A stretch of 64,000 bases of DNA, from assembly GCF_015461845.1 (NCBI RefSeq), contig NZ_JACOPW010000002.1, positions 620,001 through 684,000 on the forward strand, read 5' to 3'. How positions within the stretch are numbered: position 1 is the first letter of the stretch; each line of letters begins with the position of its first letter. Below are positions 44,439 through 55,225 of the stretch, piece after piece. The notes beneath the pieces are model-generated. The model was not told the DNA's origin. It did not search any database and saw only the letters and a program-made list of their open reading frames with translations. Both the position numbers and the translations under genes were made by a program. Source of the stretch: Pseudomonas mucoides. GTDB taxonomy: Bacteria > Pseudomonadota > Gammaproteobacteria > Pseudomonadales > Pseudomonadaceae.

Positions 44439-45526
44439 GAAGACTCATTAAGTTCCGGCATCTGGTGTTACTGCTCTTGATTGCCCTGTGCGCCTTTCTG
44501 TTGCTGTTCCCGACCAAAGTCCGCCCGGTGGCCTGGAACCCGCCGCCGGCGCCCTCCCTCACCAGCGGCGACTACGCCGACAATGAACGCCTTAAAGGCG
44601 TGGAGCGTGTCGGCCCGGCTGACATCGAAGGACCGGAAGCACTGCTGCTGGAGAACGACATGCTGATCACCGGCCTGCATGACGGCCGATTGATTCGCAC
44701 GAGCCTCGACGGCAAACAAACCAAAGTGCTGGCCGATACTGGCGGCAGACCGTTGGGGCTGGCGCGCCATCCCAATGGTTTGCTGGTTGTCGCGGACGGC
44801 GTTAAAGGGCTGCTTTCGCTGGATGCCCAAGGCCGATTAATCCCGTTGAGCACTACGGCGGGCGGCGTGCCTTTTGGCTTTACCGATGACGTGGCGATCG
44901 ACAAACCCGGGCATTTCGCCTATTTCAGCGACGCCTCCAGCCGTTGGGGCTACGGCAAGGATGGCGAGGCGATCATCGAGCATGGGGGCGATGGCCGTTT
45001 ATTGCGGTATGACTTCCAGACCGGCAAGACCGATGTGTTGCTGGACAAGCTCGAATTTGCCAACGGTGTGACGCTGGGGCCGGACGACGCCTTTGTGCTG
45101 GTCAACGAAACCGGCGCCTACCGCATTAGCCGCTTCTGGCTGACTGGGCCGAAAGCCGGCACGCACGACCTGTTTATCGACAACTTGCCCGGGCTGCCGG
45201 ACAACCTCTCGTTCAACGGCCGCGACCGGTTCTGGGTTGCGCTCTACTCACCGCGCAACGCGCTGCTGGACCGTACGGCGCCGCACCCGTTCGTGCGCAA
45301 AATGATTGTCCGAGCGCTGACGGTGCTGCCTAAACCGGTGGAAAACCGGGCTTTTGCCCTCGGGCTGGATGTGGACGGCAAGGTGATTGCCAATCTGCAG
45401 GATGGCACCAGCGGTAATTATTCGCCGATCACAACGGTGCGCGAGTATGGGGACTGGCTGTATTTCGGGTCGTTGAAGGCGAAAAACATGGCGCGCTTGC
45501 CACTCGCCACCGCTCTCCAGCAATAA
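44435..45526 (+). CDS. membrane-anchored SMP-30/strictosidine synthase-like beta-propeller
   Basis: A 363-residue protein starting at the GTG overlapping the stop of the preceding gene. An N-terminal helix (HLVLLLLIALCAFLLLFPT) anchors or exports it. The rest is a six-bladed propeller of the SMP-30/strictosidine synthase type (IEGPEALLLENDMLITGLHD, then DVAIDKPGHFAYFSDASSRWG, LEFANGVTLGPDDAFVLVNE). Members are often lactonases or hydrolases of cyclic esters. Coupling to the hydroxylase/SRPBCC gene suggests that both act on the same lipid-like compound. Confidence 0.85.
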   Translation: MRRLIKFRHLVLLLLIALCAFLLLFPTKVRPVAWNPPPAPSLTSGDYADNERLKGVERVGPADIEGPEALLLENDMLITGLHDGRLIRTSLDGKQTKVLADTGGRPLGLARHPNGLLVVADGVKGLLSLDAQGRLIPLSTTAGGVPFGFTDDVAIDKPGHFAYFSDASSRWGYGKDGEAIIEHGGDGRLLRYDFQTGKTDVLLDKLEFANGVTLGPDDAFVLVNETGAYRISRFWLTGPKAGTHDLFIDNLPGLPDNLSFNGRDRFWVALYSPRNALLDRTAPHPFVRKMIVRALTVLPKPVENRAFALGLDVDGKVIANLQDGTSGNYSPITTVREYGDWLYFGSLKAKNMARLPLATALQQ

Positions 45527-45540
45527 CAACGATCAAACGG

Positions 45541-45632
45541 TAGGAGCTGGGCTTGCCCGCGAAGGCGGTCTGTCTGATACATCCATGTCACCAGTGCCGC
45601 CGCCATCGCGGGCAAGCCCGGCTCCCACAGGG
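45541..45632. repeat. REP doublet, GGGCTTGCCCGC variant
   Basis: TAGGAGCTGGGCTTGCCCGC near 45541 and GCGGGCAAGCCCGGCTCCCA near 45608 are inverted copies of a second REP sequence type, 40 bases apart. The core differs from the GAGCGAGCTTGCTCGC type found at other places. Confidence 0.85.
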
Positions 45633-45663
45633 ATTTGTGTGAGCCACAGGTTTTTTGTGTGGG

Positions 45664-45828
45664 TTATTCGGGATCCGGGGCGTCAGCGGTTTCTTCTTGC
45701 TCGCGCAACGGGTCGTCATCCTCGCTATCGGGATGGGTGGTGATGTGGTTCGGGCTCAACGGCTCGGGATGAGTCGGGATCGGGTCGTACCCGCCCTGCT
45801 CTTCACTCGGAAATCTGGGATTGGACAT
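45664..45828 (-). CDS. 54-residue Pro/Glu/Asp-rich small protein
   Basis: The ATG at 45828 follows AGAGGTG. The product (MSNPRFPSEEQGGYDPIPTH...) is very acidic and proline-rich and probably unfolded; it ends EETADAPDPE. No family is recognised. It sits with two other small proteins (YdcH-like and DUF4142). The ribosome binding site and the lack of stops in a biased composition support it, but it could be a chance frame. Confidence 0.55.
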   Translation of the reverse strand: MSNPRFPSEEQGGYDPIPTHPEPLSPNHITTHPDSEDDDPLREQEETADAPDPE

Positions 45829-45936
45829 AAGGCACCTCTCAGTGAGTCGTTAACGATGACTCATGACATTCGAGGTGCCGGTTTTGACGCCGTTCCACTT
45901 CTCAGTCACCGGTCGTCGGTGGCTCGGTACGACGCG

Positions 45937-46179
45937 TCAGGACGATGCCTGCAATTGCTGGACGATCTTGTCCTTGACCAACAAGCGATGTTCCTTGAGC
46001 TTCTTCAACTGGTCATCACTGGGCGCATCGGATTTCGCGGTCTCGGCCTTCACCACTTCAGCGTCCGCCTGGGAATATTTGTTGATCAGCGAATCCAGTA
46101 ACGGATCCTTGGTGCGTCTTTGCTGGATCTCTTCCTTTGAAACCTTCAAGTCCTGATACAGGTCGTGGTTCACCGGCAT
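45937..46179 (-). CDS. YdcH/DUF465-family small protein
   Basis: 80 residues from the ATG at 46179, which has GGAGG five to six bases upstream. Two long charged helices (VNHDLYQDLKVSKEEIQQRR, then DDQLKKLKEHRLLVKDKIVQQL) fit the DUF465/YdcH family of small coiled-coil proteins of unknown function. The DUF4142 gene lies divergently upstream. Confidence 0.8.
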   Translation of the reverse strand: MPVNHDLYQDLKVSKEEIQQRRTKDPLLDSLINKYSQADAEVVKAETAKSDAPSDDQLKKLKEHRLLVKDKIVQQLQASS

Positions 46180-46397
46180 GGAACACCTCCGTTTGATGAT
46201 CGGTAGCAAACGCGATCGATTGCGTTCACCAACTATCAGAATGGCCTTGGTTTACGCGTTCTGTCGACCACCTGTCAGACCAGCGGTGTCCGTTCGTCGT
46301 CCTGTCGCAAATGCGATAAAACCTTTACCCGGACGCCAGCCTCCACAGAGTAACGATCCACCGGATCGCCTACCCAAACCTGTGTGGAGAATGACCA

Positions 46398-46919
46398 ATG
46401 GACGGATTCACCCTGCGCCACCTCGCCCTGGCCGTCGCCTTGAGCAGCAGCATGGGCACGGCATTTGCCGCCACCTCCAATGATTTCGTCGACAAAGCAG
46501 CCGCTGGCGGCATTGCCGAGATCGAAACCAGTCGCCTGGCGCTGGAAAAAAGCGCTTCGGCCGACGTCAAGGCGTTCGCCAACATGATGATCACCGATCA
46601 TTCCAAGGCCAACGATGAACTGGCGGCCCTGGCGAAAAAGCATGACATCGAGGTGCCGGACTCGACGACGCTGGTCAAACAGGCCAAGGAGAAAATTCTC
46701 GACATGCGCGATGAATCCTTCGACGCGGCGTACGCAAACAACCAGGTGAAGGCCCACGAAGACACCATCGAATTGTTCAAGAAAGAAGCCAACACCGTGA
46801 CGGACGACAAGGTCAAGGGCGCCACCGAGCTGAAAGGCTTCGCACAAAAAATGCTGCCGGCCCTGGAAAAACACCTGGACATGGCGAAAAAACTCCAGGC
46901 TGCCCACCCCGACAAATAA
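46398..46919 (+). CDS. exported DUF4142 protein
   Basis: A 173-residue periplasmic protein: signal peptide (ALAVALSSSMGTAFAA, cleavage near 25), then a ferritin-like helical bundle of the DUF4142 family (FVDKAAAGGIAEIETSRLAL, then KAFANMMITDHSKANDELAAL). The family is widespread and often linked to stress, but its biochemical role is unknown. The ATG has GTGGAG upstream. Confidence 0.88.
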   Translation: MDGFTLRHLALAVALSSSMGTAFAATSNDFVDKAAAGGIAEIETSRLALEKSASADVKAFANMMITDHSKANDELAALAKKHDIEVPDSTTLVKQAKEKILDMRDESFDAAYANNQVKAHEDTIELFKKEANTVTDDKVKGATELKGFAQKMLPALEKHLDMAKKLQAAHPDK

Positions 46920-46943
46920 CTCGACCTAGAAGCCACAACGTCC

Positions 46944-47047
46944 CCCTGTAGCAGCTGGCGAAGCCTGCGTCCGGCTGCTACAAGTCTGCTCCTTCCCACA
47001 GCCAACCACATTCCAATGTGGGAGCGAGCTTGCTCGCGATGGGGCCA
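46944..47047. repeat. composite REP region
   Basis: CCTGTAGCAGCTGGCGAAGC with GCTGCTACAAG forms one palindromic repeat of the GTAGCAGCTG type, and GTGGGAGCGAGCTTGCTCGC follows at about 47017. Two REP families are adjacent here. Confidence 0.75.
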
Positions 47048-47061
47048 GCATAATCAACCCA

Positions 47062-49698
47062 TCAAGCCCTACCGAGCACTCGAGCCAAAAACGGCGCAGT
47101 CCGGCTCTTCTTGCTTTTAGCCACGGTCTGCGGTGTGCCCGCCACGACGATCTTCCCGCCCTGATCCCCCGCCCCCGGCCCGATGTCGATCACCCAGTCA
47201 CTCTGCGCCACCACGCGCATTTCATGCTCGACCACGATCACCGTGTGCCCCGCGACCACCAGCGTATTCAACTGCTCCAGCAACCGGTCAACGTCCCGTG
47301 GATGCAAACCGGTCGTGGGTTCATCGAGCACATACAACGTTGCCCCACGCTGATTACGCTGCAGCTCAGTCGCCAGTTTGATCCGCTGCGCTTCACCACC
47401 TGACAATTCAGTCGCCGGCTGCCCCAGTCGCAAATACCCCAAACCGATATCCCGCAACACTTCCAGCGAACGGCGAATGCCGGGTTGCTCGGCGAACACC
47501 TCCACCGCTTCATCCACCGTCAACTGCAACACCTGCGCGATGTTCAACCCTTGCCAGGTGATCGCCAGTGTCTCGGGGTTATAGCGGGCGCCGTGACACG
47601 TCGGGCATGGCGCGTAAACGCTGGGCATGAACAACAATTCGACGCTGACAAAGCCCTCACCTTCGCAGGTCGCGCAGCGGCCCTTGGCGACGTTGAAGGA
47701 GAATTGTCCGGCGTCATAGCCCTCAGCCTGCGCCTCGGGCGTCGCTGCATACAGCTTGCGCACGTTATCGAACAGCCCGGTGTAGGTCGCCAGATTGGAG
47801 CGTGGCGTGCGGCCAATGGGTTTCTGGTCGACCTGCACCAGACGCTTGATTGATGCCAGGCCGGCCGTGACCTGACCACCGCTGACCTGCGGCGCATCGT
47901 CCTCCAGGCTCAACGCTTCGGCTTCGTTGTCGCTGGCGGTCCGTCCTAAATGCGCGCCGACCAATTCCAACAAAGCCTGACTGACCAGGCTCGATTTACC
48001 GGAACCGGACACGCCCGTCACGGCGCTAAAACAACCCAGCGGAAACTCGACGCTGAGGTGGTTCAGGTTGTTGCGGGTGATGCCCTCCAGTCTTAGCCAG
48101 TCCGTTGCCTTACGGCTGGCACGGGGCTCGGCGACCTGTTCAGCAAACAGGTAGGCACGGGTCTGTGAGTTCGTCACCGCGGCCAACCCGGGCGGCGGGC
48201 CGCTGTAGAGGATCTGGCCGCCGTTCTCGCCCGCTGCCGGGCCGACGTCGATTAACCAATCGGCGCGGCGCATGGTTTCCAGATCATGCTCAACCACAAA
48301 CAGCGTATTGCCGGCGGCTTTGAGGCGTTGCAGGGCTTCAAACAACGCCTCGCCATCCGCCGGATGCAGGCCGGCCGAGGGCTCGTCCAGCACATAGATC
48401 ACACCGAACAGTTGCGAGCCCAATTGCGTCGCCAGCCGCAAGCGCTGCAACTCTCCGGATGACAAGGTCGGCGTGCTGCGTTCCAGCGCCAGGTATCCGA
48501 GCCCCAGGTCCGTCAGGGTGCTGACCCGCTCCAGCAGATCCTGAGCTATGCGTTGCGCGGCCAGGCGTTTTTCTACCGACAGATTCGGCGTGTGCCGCAC
48601 GTCCGGTGCGTTGGCATGCCCGCTGGCACCGTGAGCAACCCGCGCTTCCCGAGCCTCACGGGTTTGCCGGTGGGTCAACACGTCGCCCGCCTCATCGGCC
48701 TGTTCCAGGTAACTGTGCGCCGCCACCGGTTTCAGTACGGCGGCCACTTGCAGCAGCGGCATCTGCGATAGCTCACCGATGTCGTACCCCGCAAATGTCA
48801 CCGACAGCGCCTCGCGCTTGAGTCGTTTACCGTCACATAACGGGCATGGGCTGCCGAGCATGAATTGCGAAACGCGCTTCTTCATCAGCGCACTTTGCGA
48901 GTGGGTGAAGGTGTGCAGGATGTAGCGTCGGGCGCCGGTGAAGGTGCCCTGGTAACTCGGTTCCATTTTGCGTTTGAGCGCAACGCGGGTTTCTTCCGGC
49001 GTGAGCCCGGCATACACCGGCACCGTCGGTGTTTCTTCGGTGAAGAGAATCCAGTCGCGCTGCTTTTTCGGCAGATCTCGCCACGGGATATCGACGTCGT
49101 AACCCATGGTCACGAGGATGTCGCGCAGGTTCTGCCCCTGCCAGGCCGTGGGCCAGGAAGCGACCGCACGCTGGCGGATGGTCAGGCTCGGGTCGGGGAC
49201 CATCAGCGCTTCGGTGACGTCGTAAACCCGCCCCAACCCGTGACACTCCGGGCACGCGCCTTGCGGGGTGTTGGGCGAGAAGTCTTCGGCATACAGCATC
49301 GCCTGTCCCGGCGGATAACTGCCGGCCCGCGAGTAAAGCATGCGAATCAGGCTCGACAGCGTCGTCACACTGCCCACCGAAGAACGAGTGCTCGGCGTGC
49401 CCCGTTGTTGTTGCAGGGCCACGGCCGGCGGCAGGCCTTCGATGGAATCGACGTCCGGTACACCAACCTGGTCGATCAACCGCCGCGCATAAGGCGCCAC
49501 GGATTCAAAATAGCGGCGCTGCGCTTCGGCGTAGAGGGTCGAGAACGCCAGCGAAGACTTGCCCGAACCGGAGACACCGGTGAACACCACCAGCGCATCG
49601 CGCGGAATGTCGACATCGATGTTCTTGAGGTTGTGTTCCCGGGCTCCACGCACCCTGACCATGCCGGAGGGAGGGTTGGAGGTGCGCTTGGATGTCAT
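47062..49698 (-). CDS. UvrA paralogue (UvrA2-type ABC ATPase)
   Basis: An 878-residue twin-ABC ATPase of the UvrA family. Walker A motifs are at residues 41-48 (GVSGSGKS) and again near 560 ([11 protein letters not shown]). ABC signatures ([16 protein letters not shown] and [16 protein letters not shown]) and two zinc-finger-like cysteine sets ([10 protein letters not shown], and CATCEGEG with CPTCHGARY) are visible. It is shorter than the housekeeping UvrA (about 940), the difference lying in the region that contacts UvrB, which fits UvrA2 proteins tied to resistance to DNA-damaging drugs. It stands alone, so the role is inferred from family. Confidence 0.88.
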   Translation of the reverse strand: MTSKRTSNPPSGMVRVRGAREHNLKNIDVDIPRDALVVFTGVSGSGKSSLAFSTLYAEAQRRYFESVAPYARRLIDQVGVPDVDSIEGLPPAVALQQQRGTPSTRSSVGSVTTLSSLIRMLYSRAGSYPPGQAMLYAEDFSPNTPQGACPECHGLGRVYDVTEALMVPDPSLTIRQRAVASWPTAWQGQNLRDILVTMGYDVDIPWRDLPKKQRDWILFTEETPTVPVYAGLTPEETRVALKRKMEPSYQGTFTGARRYILHTFTHSQSALMKKRVSQFMLGSPCPLCDGKRLKREALSVTFAGYDIGELSQMPLLQVAAVLKPVAAHSYLEQADEAGDVLTHRQTREAREARVAHGASGHANAPDVRHTPNLSVEKRLAAQRIAQDLLERVSTLTDLGLGYLALERSTPTLSSGELQRLRLATQLGSQLFGVIYVLDEPSAGLHPADGEALFEALQRLKAAGNTLFVVEHDLETMRRADWLIDVGPAAGENGGQILYSGPPPGLAAVTNSQTRAYLFAEQVAEPRASRKATDWLRLEGITRNNLNHLSVEFPLGCFSAVTGVSGSGKSSLVSQALLELVGAHLGRTASDNEAEALSLEDDAPQVSGGQVTAGLASIKRLVQVDQKPIGRTPRSNLATYTGLFDNVRKLYAATPEAQAEGYDAGQFSFNVAKGRCATCEGEGFVSVELLFMPSVYAPCPTCHGARYNPETLAITWQGLNIAQVLQLTVDEAVEVFAEQPGIRRSLEVLRDIGLGYLRLGQPATELSGGEAQRIKLATELQRNQRGATLYVLDEPTTGLHPRDVDRLLEQLNTLVVAGHTVIVVEHEMRVVAQSDWVIDIGPGAGDQGGKIVVAGTPQTVAKSKKSRTAPFLARVLGRA

Positions 49699-49736
49699 CG
49701 AGTGGCCTTAATCAGATATTGAAAAAACACCAATCC

Positions 49737-49830
49737 CCTGTGGGAGCGAGCTTGCTCGCGATGGTGCAGTGTCAGTCGACATGGATGTTTAATGACACAC
49801 CGCAATCGCGAGCAAGCTCGCCCCCACAGT
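49737..49830. repeat. REP doublet
   Basis: CCTGTGGGAGCGAGCTTGCT near 49737 and GCGAGCAAGCTCGCCCCCAC ending at 49828 are inverted copies 45 bases apart, of the same family as at 16.7 kb. It lies between the convergent ends and starts of the UvrA2 and sensor kinase genes. Confidence 0.88.
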
Positions 49831-49861
49831 TGATCTCAGTTGATTTCCCACTGGCGGTGTA

Positions 49862-51973
49862 TCAGCCATTGAGCACCGTGCGAACCATGCGGGTCAGTGA
49901 TTCAGGCCTGTAGGGTTTGCTCAGCAAATGCGTGTCGGGGCTCAGTTGATGGTTGCGCGAGATAATGTCACGGGTATGCCCTGAGGTGAACAACACCGCC
50001 ACCGGGGGATTCTGCACTTTGGCCCACGCGGCCAAGTCCGCGCTTTTGATCAGACCGGGCATGACCACGTCAGTGAAAATCAGATCCACCGCTGTGCCCT
50101 CCAGCAACATTTGCATCGCCTGGTCGCCGTTGGCCGCTGTCAGCACCTGGTAGCCTTCTTCGCGCAACAATTCCACCGCCGAGGCGCGGACTGCTTCGTT
50201 GTCTTCGACCACCAGAATGCTTTCGTGGCCGCCGCGCTGCTGCGGACTATGCTGCGTGATTTCACTGGGCGCCGGTCGCAGGCTTCGCGGAAAGTACAAC
50301 TGCACCCGAGTGCCTTGTCCCTCAGTGCTGGAAATCTCGATGTGCCCACCACTCTGCTTGACGAAACCGAACACCATGCTCAACCCCAACCCGGTGCCCT
50401 GGCCGTCGGCCTTGGTGGTGAAAAACGGTTCGAAGGCCTGCGCGAGCACCTGCGGCGGCATGCCGACACCGGTGTCCGCCACTGCGACACACACATAGTC
50501 GCCGGCAACGATGCCCTTGCCGGCACAAAATTTTTGGTCGAGGGTGATGTGCTCGGCATTCAGGCTGATGGTCCCCTCTCCTTTCATGGCATCACGGGCA
50601 TTGATCGCCAGGTTGAGAATGGCGTTTTCCAGTTGATTGCGATCCACGAAAATATGCCAGGGATCATCCGGGGCACTCACTTTGATCTGCAGGGTTTCCC
50701 CCAGCGCCCTTTGTAGCAGTTCCGCCAGACCATCGAAGACCTGCCGTGGAATGCACACCGCTGGCGACAGTGGCTGGCGGCGGGCGAACGCGAGCAATTG
50801 CGAAGACAGTTTGGCCCCACGTTCGACCGCGGCAATGGATGCACTGACCCGACGCTGCACATTGGCGTTGTCCGGTTCGTGCCGAGCCAGCAAATGCAGG
50901 TTGCCGGCGATCACCTGCAACAGGTTATTAAAGTCGTGGGCCACGCCACCGGTGAGGCCGCCGATGGCTTCAAGTTTCTGCGATTGGCGCAGTTGTTCTT
51001 CGGCGGCCAGCCTCGCGTCCACTTCGTCAGCGACGCGCTGTTCCAGGTTGCGGGTGAACCTGAGCAAGGACTCTTCGGCGGACTTGCGTTCATGGATGTC
51101 GATCAATACGCCAGGAAAGCGGAACGGCTCGCCCTGTTCATTGAACTCGCAACAGCCGCTCGCCTGCACCCACAAGTAAGTGTCATCCGGGCGCAGGACG
51201 CGATACTCGGCATTAAATGGCTCGCCGGTTTCGACCGATTGATTGACTTGTTCCTGTACCCAACTGAGGTCGTCGGGATGGATCTTCGCTTCGGCGACCT
51301 CCGTCGGCAGGTTGGTCAGGTCCTGATCGGCGGGATAGGAGAAGGTCCGGGCGAAACGCTCGTCGCCAGAGAGCCGATTGGCCTTGATGTCCCAGACGAA
51401 CGAGCCGAGCAAGGCACCGGCATTGAGGGCCAGGCGAACCCGCTCATTGTCGGCGCGGTAGGCATCTTCGGCGGCCTGGCGGCGGCGTTCGGAAATCACA
51501 TGCTCGGTCGTCTCGACCACTATCGCCATGACCCCGGCAGGCTTGCCTTCATCATTGGCCACCGGGCTGTAATAAAGATCGAGCCAGACGTCTTCGGGAA
51601 TGCCGTCGCGCAGCAGCACCAGTTTTTTATTGTGGTAGGACAAGGTGCCGCCCGCCAGGCAGGTGTCGACCACGTTCCGATTGAATTCGGCCACTTCCGG
51701 CCAACCCAGTTCCACCGGGGAGCCCAACAGGTATGGGTGGCGGCCACCGGCGAATTCGGAGTAGGCGTCGTTGTAGATCATGTAACCGGCGCGGCCCCAC
51801 AGCATCACCAGCGGCAGTGGCGAGGCCAGCATCAATTGCACAGTGCTACATAGACTCGCAGGCCAGGTGTCGAGGCTGCCCAGTTCGGTCTGGCCCCAGT
51901 CGAACGCACGAATGCGCCCGGCCATTTCGCCGTTCCAGCCGGCACACCCGTGGCTTTCGTCTAGAAACTGCAT
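49862..51973 (-). CDS. hybrid sensor histidine kinase (PAS-PAS-HisKA-HATPase-REC)
   Basis: A 703-residue cytoplasmic protein without membrane segments. Two PAS-like domains (about 40-165 and 190-305, the second ending VLIDIHERK) are followed by a short coiled coil, a HisKA domain with phosphoacceptor His346 (GGVAHDFNNLLQVI), an HATPase domain with N box (NAILNLAINARDA) and G boxes (ADTGVGMP, GTGLGLSM), and a C-terminal receiver (about 585-700) with the phosphoacceptor in DLIFTDVVMPG. No response-regulator gene is adjacent; the signal is unknown, and PAS domains suggest light, redox or a small ligand. Confidence 0.92.
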   Translation of the reverse strand: MQFLDESHGCAGWNGEMAGRIRAFDWGQTELGSLDTWPASLCSTVQLMLASPLPLVMLWGRAGYMIYNDAYSEFAGGRHPYLLGSPVELGWPEVAEFNRNVVDTCLAGGTLSYHNKKLVLLRDGIPEDVWLDLYYSPVANDEGKPAGVMAIVVETTEHVISERRRQAAEDAYRADNERVRLALNAGALLGSFVWDIKANRLSGDERFARTFSYPADQDLTNLPTEVAEAKIHPDDLSWVQEQVNQSVETGEPFNAEYRVLRPDDTYLWVQASGCCEFNEQGEPFRFPGVLIDIHERKSAEESLLRFTRNLEQRVADEVDARLAAEEQLRQSQKLEAIGGLTGGVAHDFNNLLQVIAGNLHLLARHEPDNANVQRRVSASIAAVERGAKLSSQLLAFARRQPLSPAVCIPRQVFDGLAELLQRALGETLQIKVSAPDDPWHIFVDRNQLENAILNLAINARDAMKGEGTISLNAEHITLDQKFCAGKGIVAGDYVCVAVADTGVGMPPQVLAQAFEPFFTTKADGQGTGLGLSMVFGFVKQSGGHIEISSTEGQGTRVQLYFPRSLRPAPSEITQHSPQQRGGHESILVVEDNEAVRASAVELLREEGYQVLTAANGDQAMQMLLEGTAVDLIFTDVVMPGLIKSADLAAWAKVQNPPVAVLFTSGHTRDIISRNHQLSPDTHLLSKPYRPESLTRMVRTVLNG

Positions 51974-52147
51974 TGACTGGCTCTTAGTCCCTGTAGATGA
52001 ACTGGCTCAAGGGATCGCGACAGTGTGAAGACGGCGCGGCCCGTTTGTTTCGAGCATCGCCGACGTCAAATGGTTTCATAGAGGTTAGCTGATTCTTCGG
52101 GTCTTCTGCGCCCCCCCCTTTTCACTGTGGGAGCCACGTTTCCGTAT

Positions 52148-55100
52148 TCAGCGGAAATCCCGGCTGCGCACGCTGATGCCGTCGAGCAATGAGCTCAGGT
52201 CGCTCAAGCGTCCGGCAATCAGGTGGCGAACCTCACCTTCCTTTTCCCAGCGACCATCGACCTTGAGCAATTGCGAGCCGACCAGGACCTGGCGTTGCCG
52301 CTCAGCCAGGTCGCGCCAGACCACCACGTTGACGTTGCCAAACTCGTCTTCCAGGGTCACGAAGGTCACGCCACTGGCGGTGCCCGGCCGCTGTCGCCCC
52401 GTCACCAGCCCGGCGACACTGACCGGTCGCCCGTGTTCGACCGTCATCAGTTCTTGCGAACTGCGGCAGCGCCGGGCTTTCAGTTCACCGCGCAACAACG
52501 CCAGCGGATGCGGGCCGAGGGTGGTGCCAACACAGGCGTAATCGGCTTGCAGGTCTTCGCCGACGGTGGGTTTGGGCAACGCCACGGCATCCTCTTCCTG
52601 ACTCGGCAGGCCGACGAACAAACCGAGTTGCTTTTGCACCCCCGCCACCTCCCAGCGGGCCCGATGCCGGTCGCCGGCCAACCCGCGTAACGCACCGGCA
52701 TCGGCCAGTTGCTCCTGGGCGCGGGCATCCAGTCGCGCACGCTCGCCGAGGTCGGCGATGTCGACAAACACCCCGCGCGCGCGCGCCGCTTCGATGCGCC
52801 GGGCATCGTCTTCGCGAAAGCCCTTGATCATCCGCAACCCCAGGCGAATCGCCGGTTGCCCGACGGTTATCGGTTCCAGGCTGCAATCCCAGTCACTGGC
52901 GCGCACGTCCACCGGGCGAATCTGCAAATGATGCCGGCGCGCGTCCTGGAGAATCTGGTCCGGGCTGTAGAACCCCATCGGCCAGCTGTTGATCAGCGCA
53001 CAGGCAAAAGCCGCCGGCTCGTGGCATTTCAGCCAGCAACTGGCGTAGGTCAGCAAAGCGAAACTGGCAGCGTGGGATTCGGGGAAACCGTAGCTGCCGA
53101 AGCCTTTGATCTGCTCGAAGATCTGCGCGGCAAACTCGGCCGTGTAGCCGTTTTTCTTCATCCCGGCGGCCAGCCGATCCTTGTGCGGTTCCAGCCCGCC
53201 GTGGCGTTTCCAGGCCGCCATGGAACGCCGCAACTGATCGGCCTCGCCGGGGCTGTAGTCGGCGGCGACGATGGCGATCTGCATGACCTGCTCCTGGAAC
53301 AGCGGCACGCCCAAGGTGCGCTTGAGCACCGCTTCAAGTTCCGGCGAGGGATAGGTTTCCGGCTCTTCCTTGTTGCGACGGCGCAGGTACGGATGGACCA
53401 TCCCCCCCTGAATCGGGCCCGGACGGACGATGGCCACCTCGATCACCAGGTCATAGAACTTGCGCGGCTTGAGCCTGGGCAGCATCGACATCTGTGCCCG
53501 GGACTCGATCTGGAACACGCCGATGGTGTCGGCATGGCCAATCATGTCGTAGGTGGCCGAATCTTCGGACGGGATCGTCGCCAGACTCAGGTCAAGGTTG
53601 CGGTGGCGACGCAGCAGATCAAAACAGCGGCGAATGGCGCTAAGCATGCCCAAGGCCAGAATATCGACTTTGAGCAGACCGACCGCGTCGAGGTCGTCCT
53701 TGTCCCACTGAATGATCGTGCGCTCGGCCATGGCGGCGTTTTCCACCGGCACCAGGCTGTCCAGCGGTTGCTCGGAAATCACGAAGCCACCGGGGTGCTG
53801 CGACAAGTGTCGAGGGAAGCCGATCAACTGTTGGGTCAGGCTCAAGACCCGACGCAGCACCGGGCTTTCGGGGTCGAAGCCGCCTTCCAGCAGCCGTTCC
53901 ACGGGCGGCGCGGTATCACTCCAGTGGCCGCAGCAATCGGCCAGCGCATTGATCTGGTCCGGCGGCAAACCCAGCGCCTTGGCCACGTCACGCACCGCGC
54001 CGGCCGCGTGATAAGTGCTGACCACCGCCGTCAATGCCGCGCGGGTCCGGCCATAACGCTGAAACACGTACTGCAGGACCTCTTCGCGACGCTCGTGTTC
54101 GAAATCGACGTCGATGTCCGGCGGCTCGTTGCGCTCCTTGGAGAGAAACCGTTCGAACAGCAACGTGGTGCGATCCGGGTCGATTTCCGTGATGCCCAAG
54201 GCAAAACACACCGCCGAGTTGGCCGCAGAACCCCGCCCCTGACACAGAATGTGCTGGTCGCGGGCGAACCGCACAATGTCGTGCACCGTCAGGAAATAGC
54301 TTTCGTAGCCCAGTTCGGCGATCAGCTCGAGCTCTTTGTCGATCTGCGTCAGCACCGCCGTTTTCGGGCCTTTGGGCCAGCGCCATGCAATGCCCTCATC
54401 CGTTAAATGACGTAGCCAGGACGTGGCGGTCTGACCTTGCGGCACCAATTCCCGTGGGTACTGATAACGCAACTGGCCGAGGTCGAAGGTGCAGCGCCGG
54501 GCAATGACCAACGTTTCATCGAGCAAGGCTGGCGGATAGATCGATTGCAAAACCTCCAGGCTGCGCACATGCCGCTCGCCATTGGGATGAAGGCGCAGCC
54601 CGGCTTCGGCCACCGGCAGGTGATGACGGATCGCGGTCATGGTGTCCTGCAAGGCGCGCCGGCCGCGGGTGTGCATGTGCACATCGCCGCTGGCCACGGC
54701 GGGAATACGCAGTTCCCGGGCCAGGGTCAGCAGCGCCGCCAGGCGCCGGGTATCGTCCTGGCCACAATGCAACTGGACGCTCAGCCACAGGCGTTCGGCA
54801 AAGGTCTGTTGCAACCAGTGGCCCTGTTCGACGTCATCGACCGTGTCCGGCACCCACAACGCCAACAGCCCCGGCATCGGCTCGCTGAAGTCCTCGCGCA
54901 ACACCTGATACTGGCCTTTTTGCGTGCGGCGTCGCGCGCGGGTGATCAGCCGGCACAGGGTCTGGTAGCCCTCAAGGTTCTCCACCAGCAACACCAGCTT
55001 CGGGCCGTTCTCGATGCGGATTTCGCTGCCGATGATCAGTGGCAGTTCCACTGATTTGGCCGCTTGCCAGGCGCGGACGATGCCGGCCAGGGTGCATTCA

Positions 55101-55225
55101 TCGGTGATCGCCAGCGCCTGATAGCCGTGCTTTTTCGCCCGTTGAAAGAGTTCCAGGGCGCTGGAGGCTCCGCGCTGGAAGCTGAAGTTCGACAGGCAGT
55201 GCAACTCGGCGTAGTCGATGTTCAT
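52148..55225 (-). CDS. dnaE2: error-prone DNA polymerase ImuC/DnaE2
   Basis: A 1025-residue alpha-subunit-type DNA polymerase III. The ATG at 55225 overlaps the imuB stop by four bases; the longer frame is not needed. The PHP domain is N-terminal ([20 protein letters not shown]), the polymerase core holds the acidic catalytic residues in [17 protein letters not shown], and an OB-fold follows near the C terminus ([17 protein letters not shown]). DnaE2 performs mutagenic translesion synthesis with ImuA and ImuB during the SOS response. Last gene of the lexA2-imuA-imuB-dnaE2 operon. Confidence 0.96.
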   Translation of the reverse strand: MNIDYAELHCLSNFSFQRGASSALELFQRAKKHGYQALAITDECTLAGIVRAWQAAKSVELPLIIGSEIRIENGPKLVLLVENLEGYQTLCRLITRARRRTQKGQYQVLREDFSEPMPGLLALWVPDTVDDVEQGHWLQQTFAERLWLSVQLHCGQDDTRRLAALLTLARELRIPAVASGDVHMHTRGRRALQDTMTAIRHHLPVAEAGLRLHPNGERHVRSLEVLQSIYPPALLDETLVIARRCTFDLGQLRYQYPRELVPQGQTATSWLRHLTDEGIAWRWPKGPKTAVLTQIDKELELIAELGYESYFLTVHDIVRFARDQHILCQGRGSAANSAVCFALGITEIDPDRTTLLFERFLSKERNEPPDIDVDFEHERREEVLQYVFQRYGRTRAALTAVVSTYHAAGAVRDVAKALGLPPDQINALADCCGHWSDTAPPVERLLEGGFDPESPVLRRVLSLTQQLIGFPRHLSQHPGGFVISEQPLDSLVPVENAAMAERTIIQWDKDDLDAVGLLKVDILALGMLSAIRRCFDLLRRHRNLDLSLATIPSEDSATYDMIGHADTIGVFQIESRAQMSMLPRLKPRKFYDLVIEVAIVRPGPIQGGMVHPYLRRRNKEEPETYPSPELEAVLKRTLGVPLFQEQVMQIAIVAADYSPGEADQLRRSMAAWKRHGGLEPHKDRLAAGMKKNGYTAEFAAQIFEQIKGFGSYGFPESHAASFALLTYASCWLKCHEPAAFACALINSWPMGFYSPDQILQDARRHHLQIRPVDVRASDWDCSLEPITVGQPAIRLGLRMIKGFREDDARRIEAARARGVFVDIADLGERARLDARAQEQLADAGALRGLAGDRHRARWEVAGVQKQLGLFVGLPSQEEDAVALPKPTVGEDLQADYACVGTTLGPHPLALLRGELKARRCRSSQELMTVEHGRPVSVAGLVTGRQRPGTASGVTFVTLEDEFGNVNVVVWRDLAERQRQVLVGSQLLKVDGRWEKEGEVRHLIAGRLSDLSSLLDGISVRSRDFR

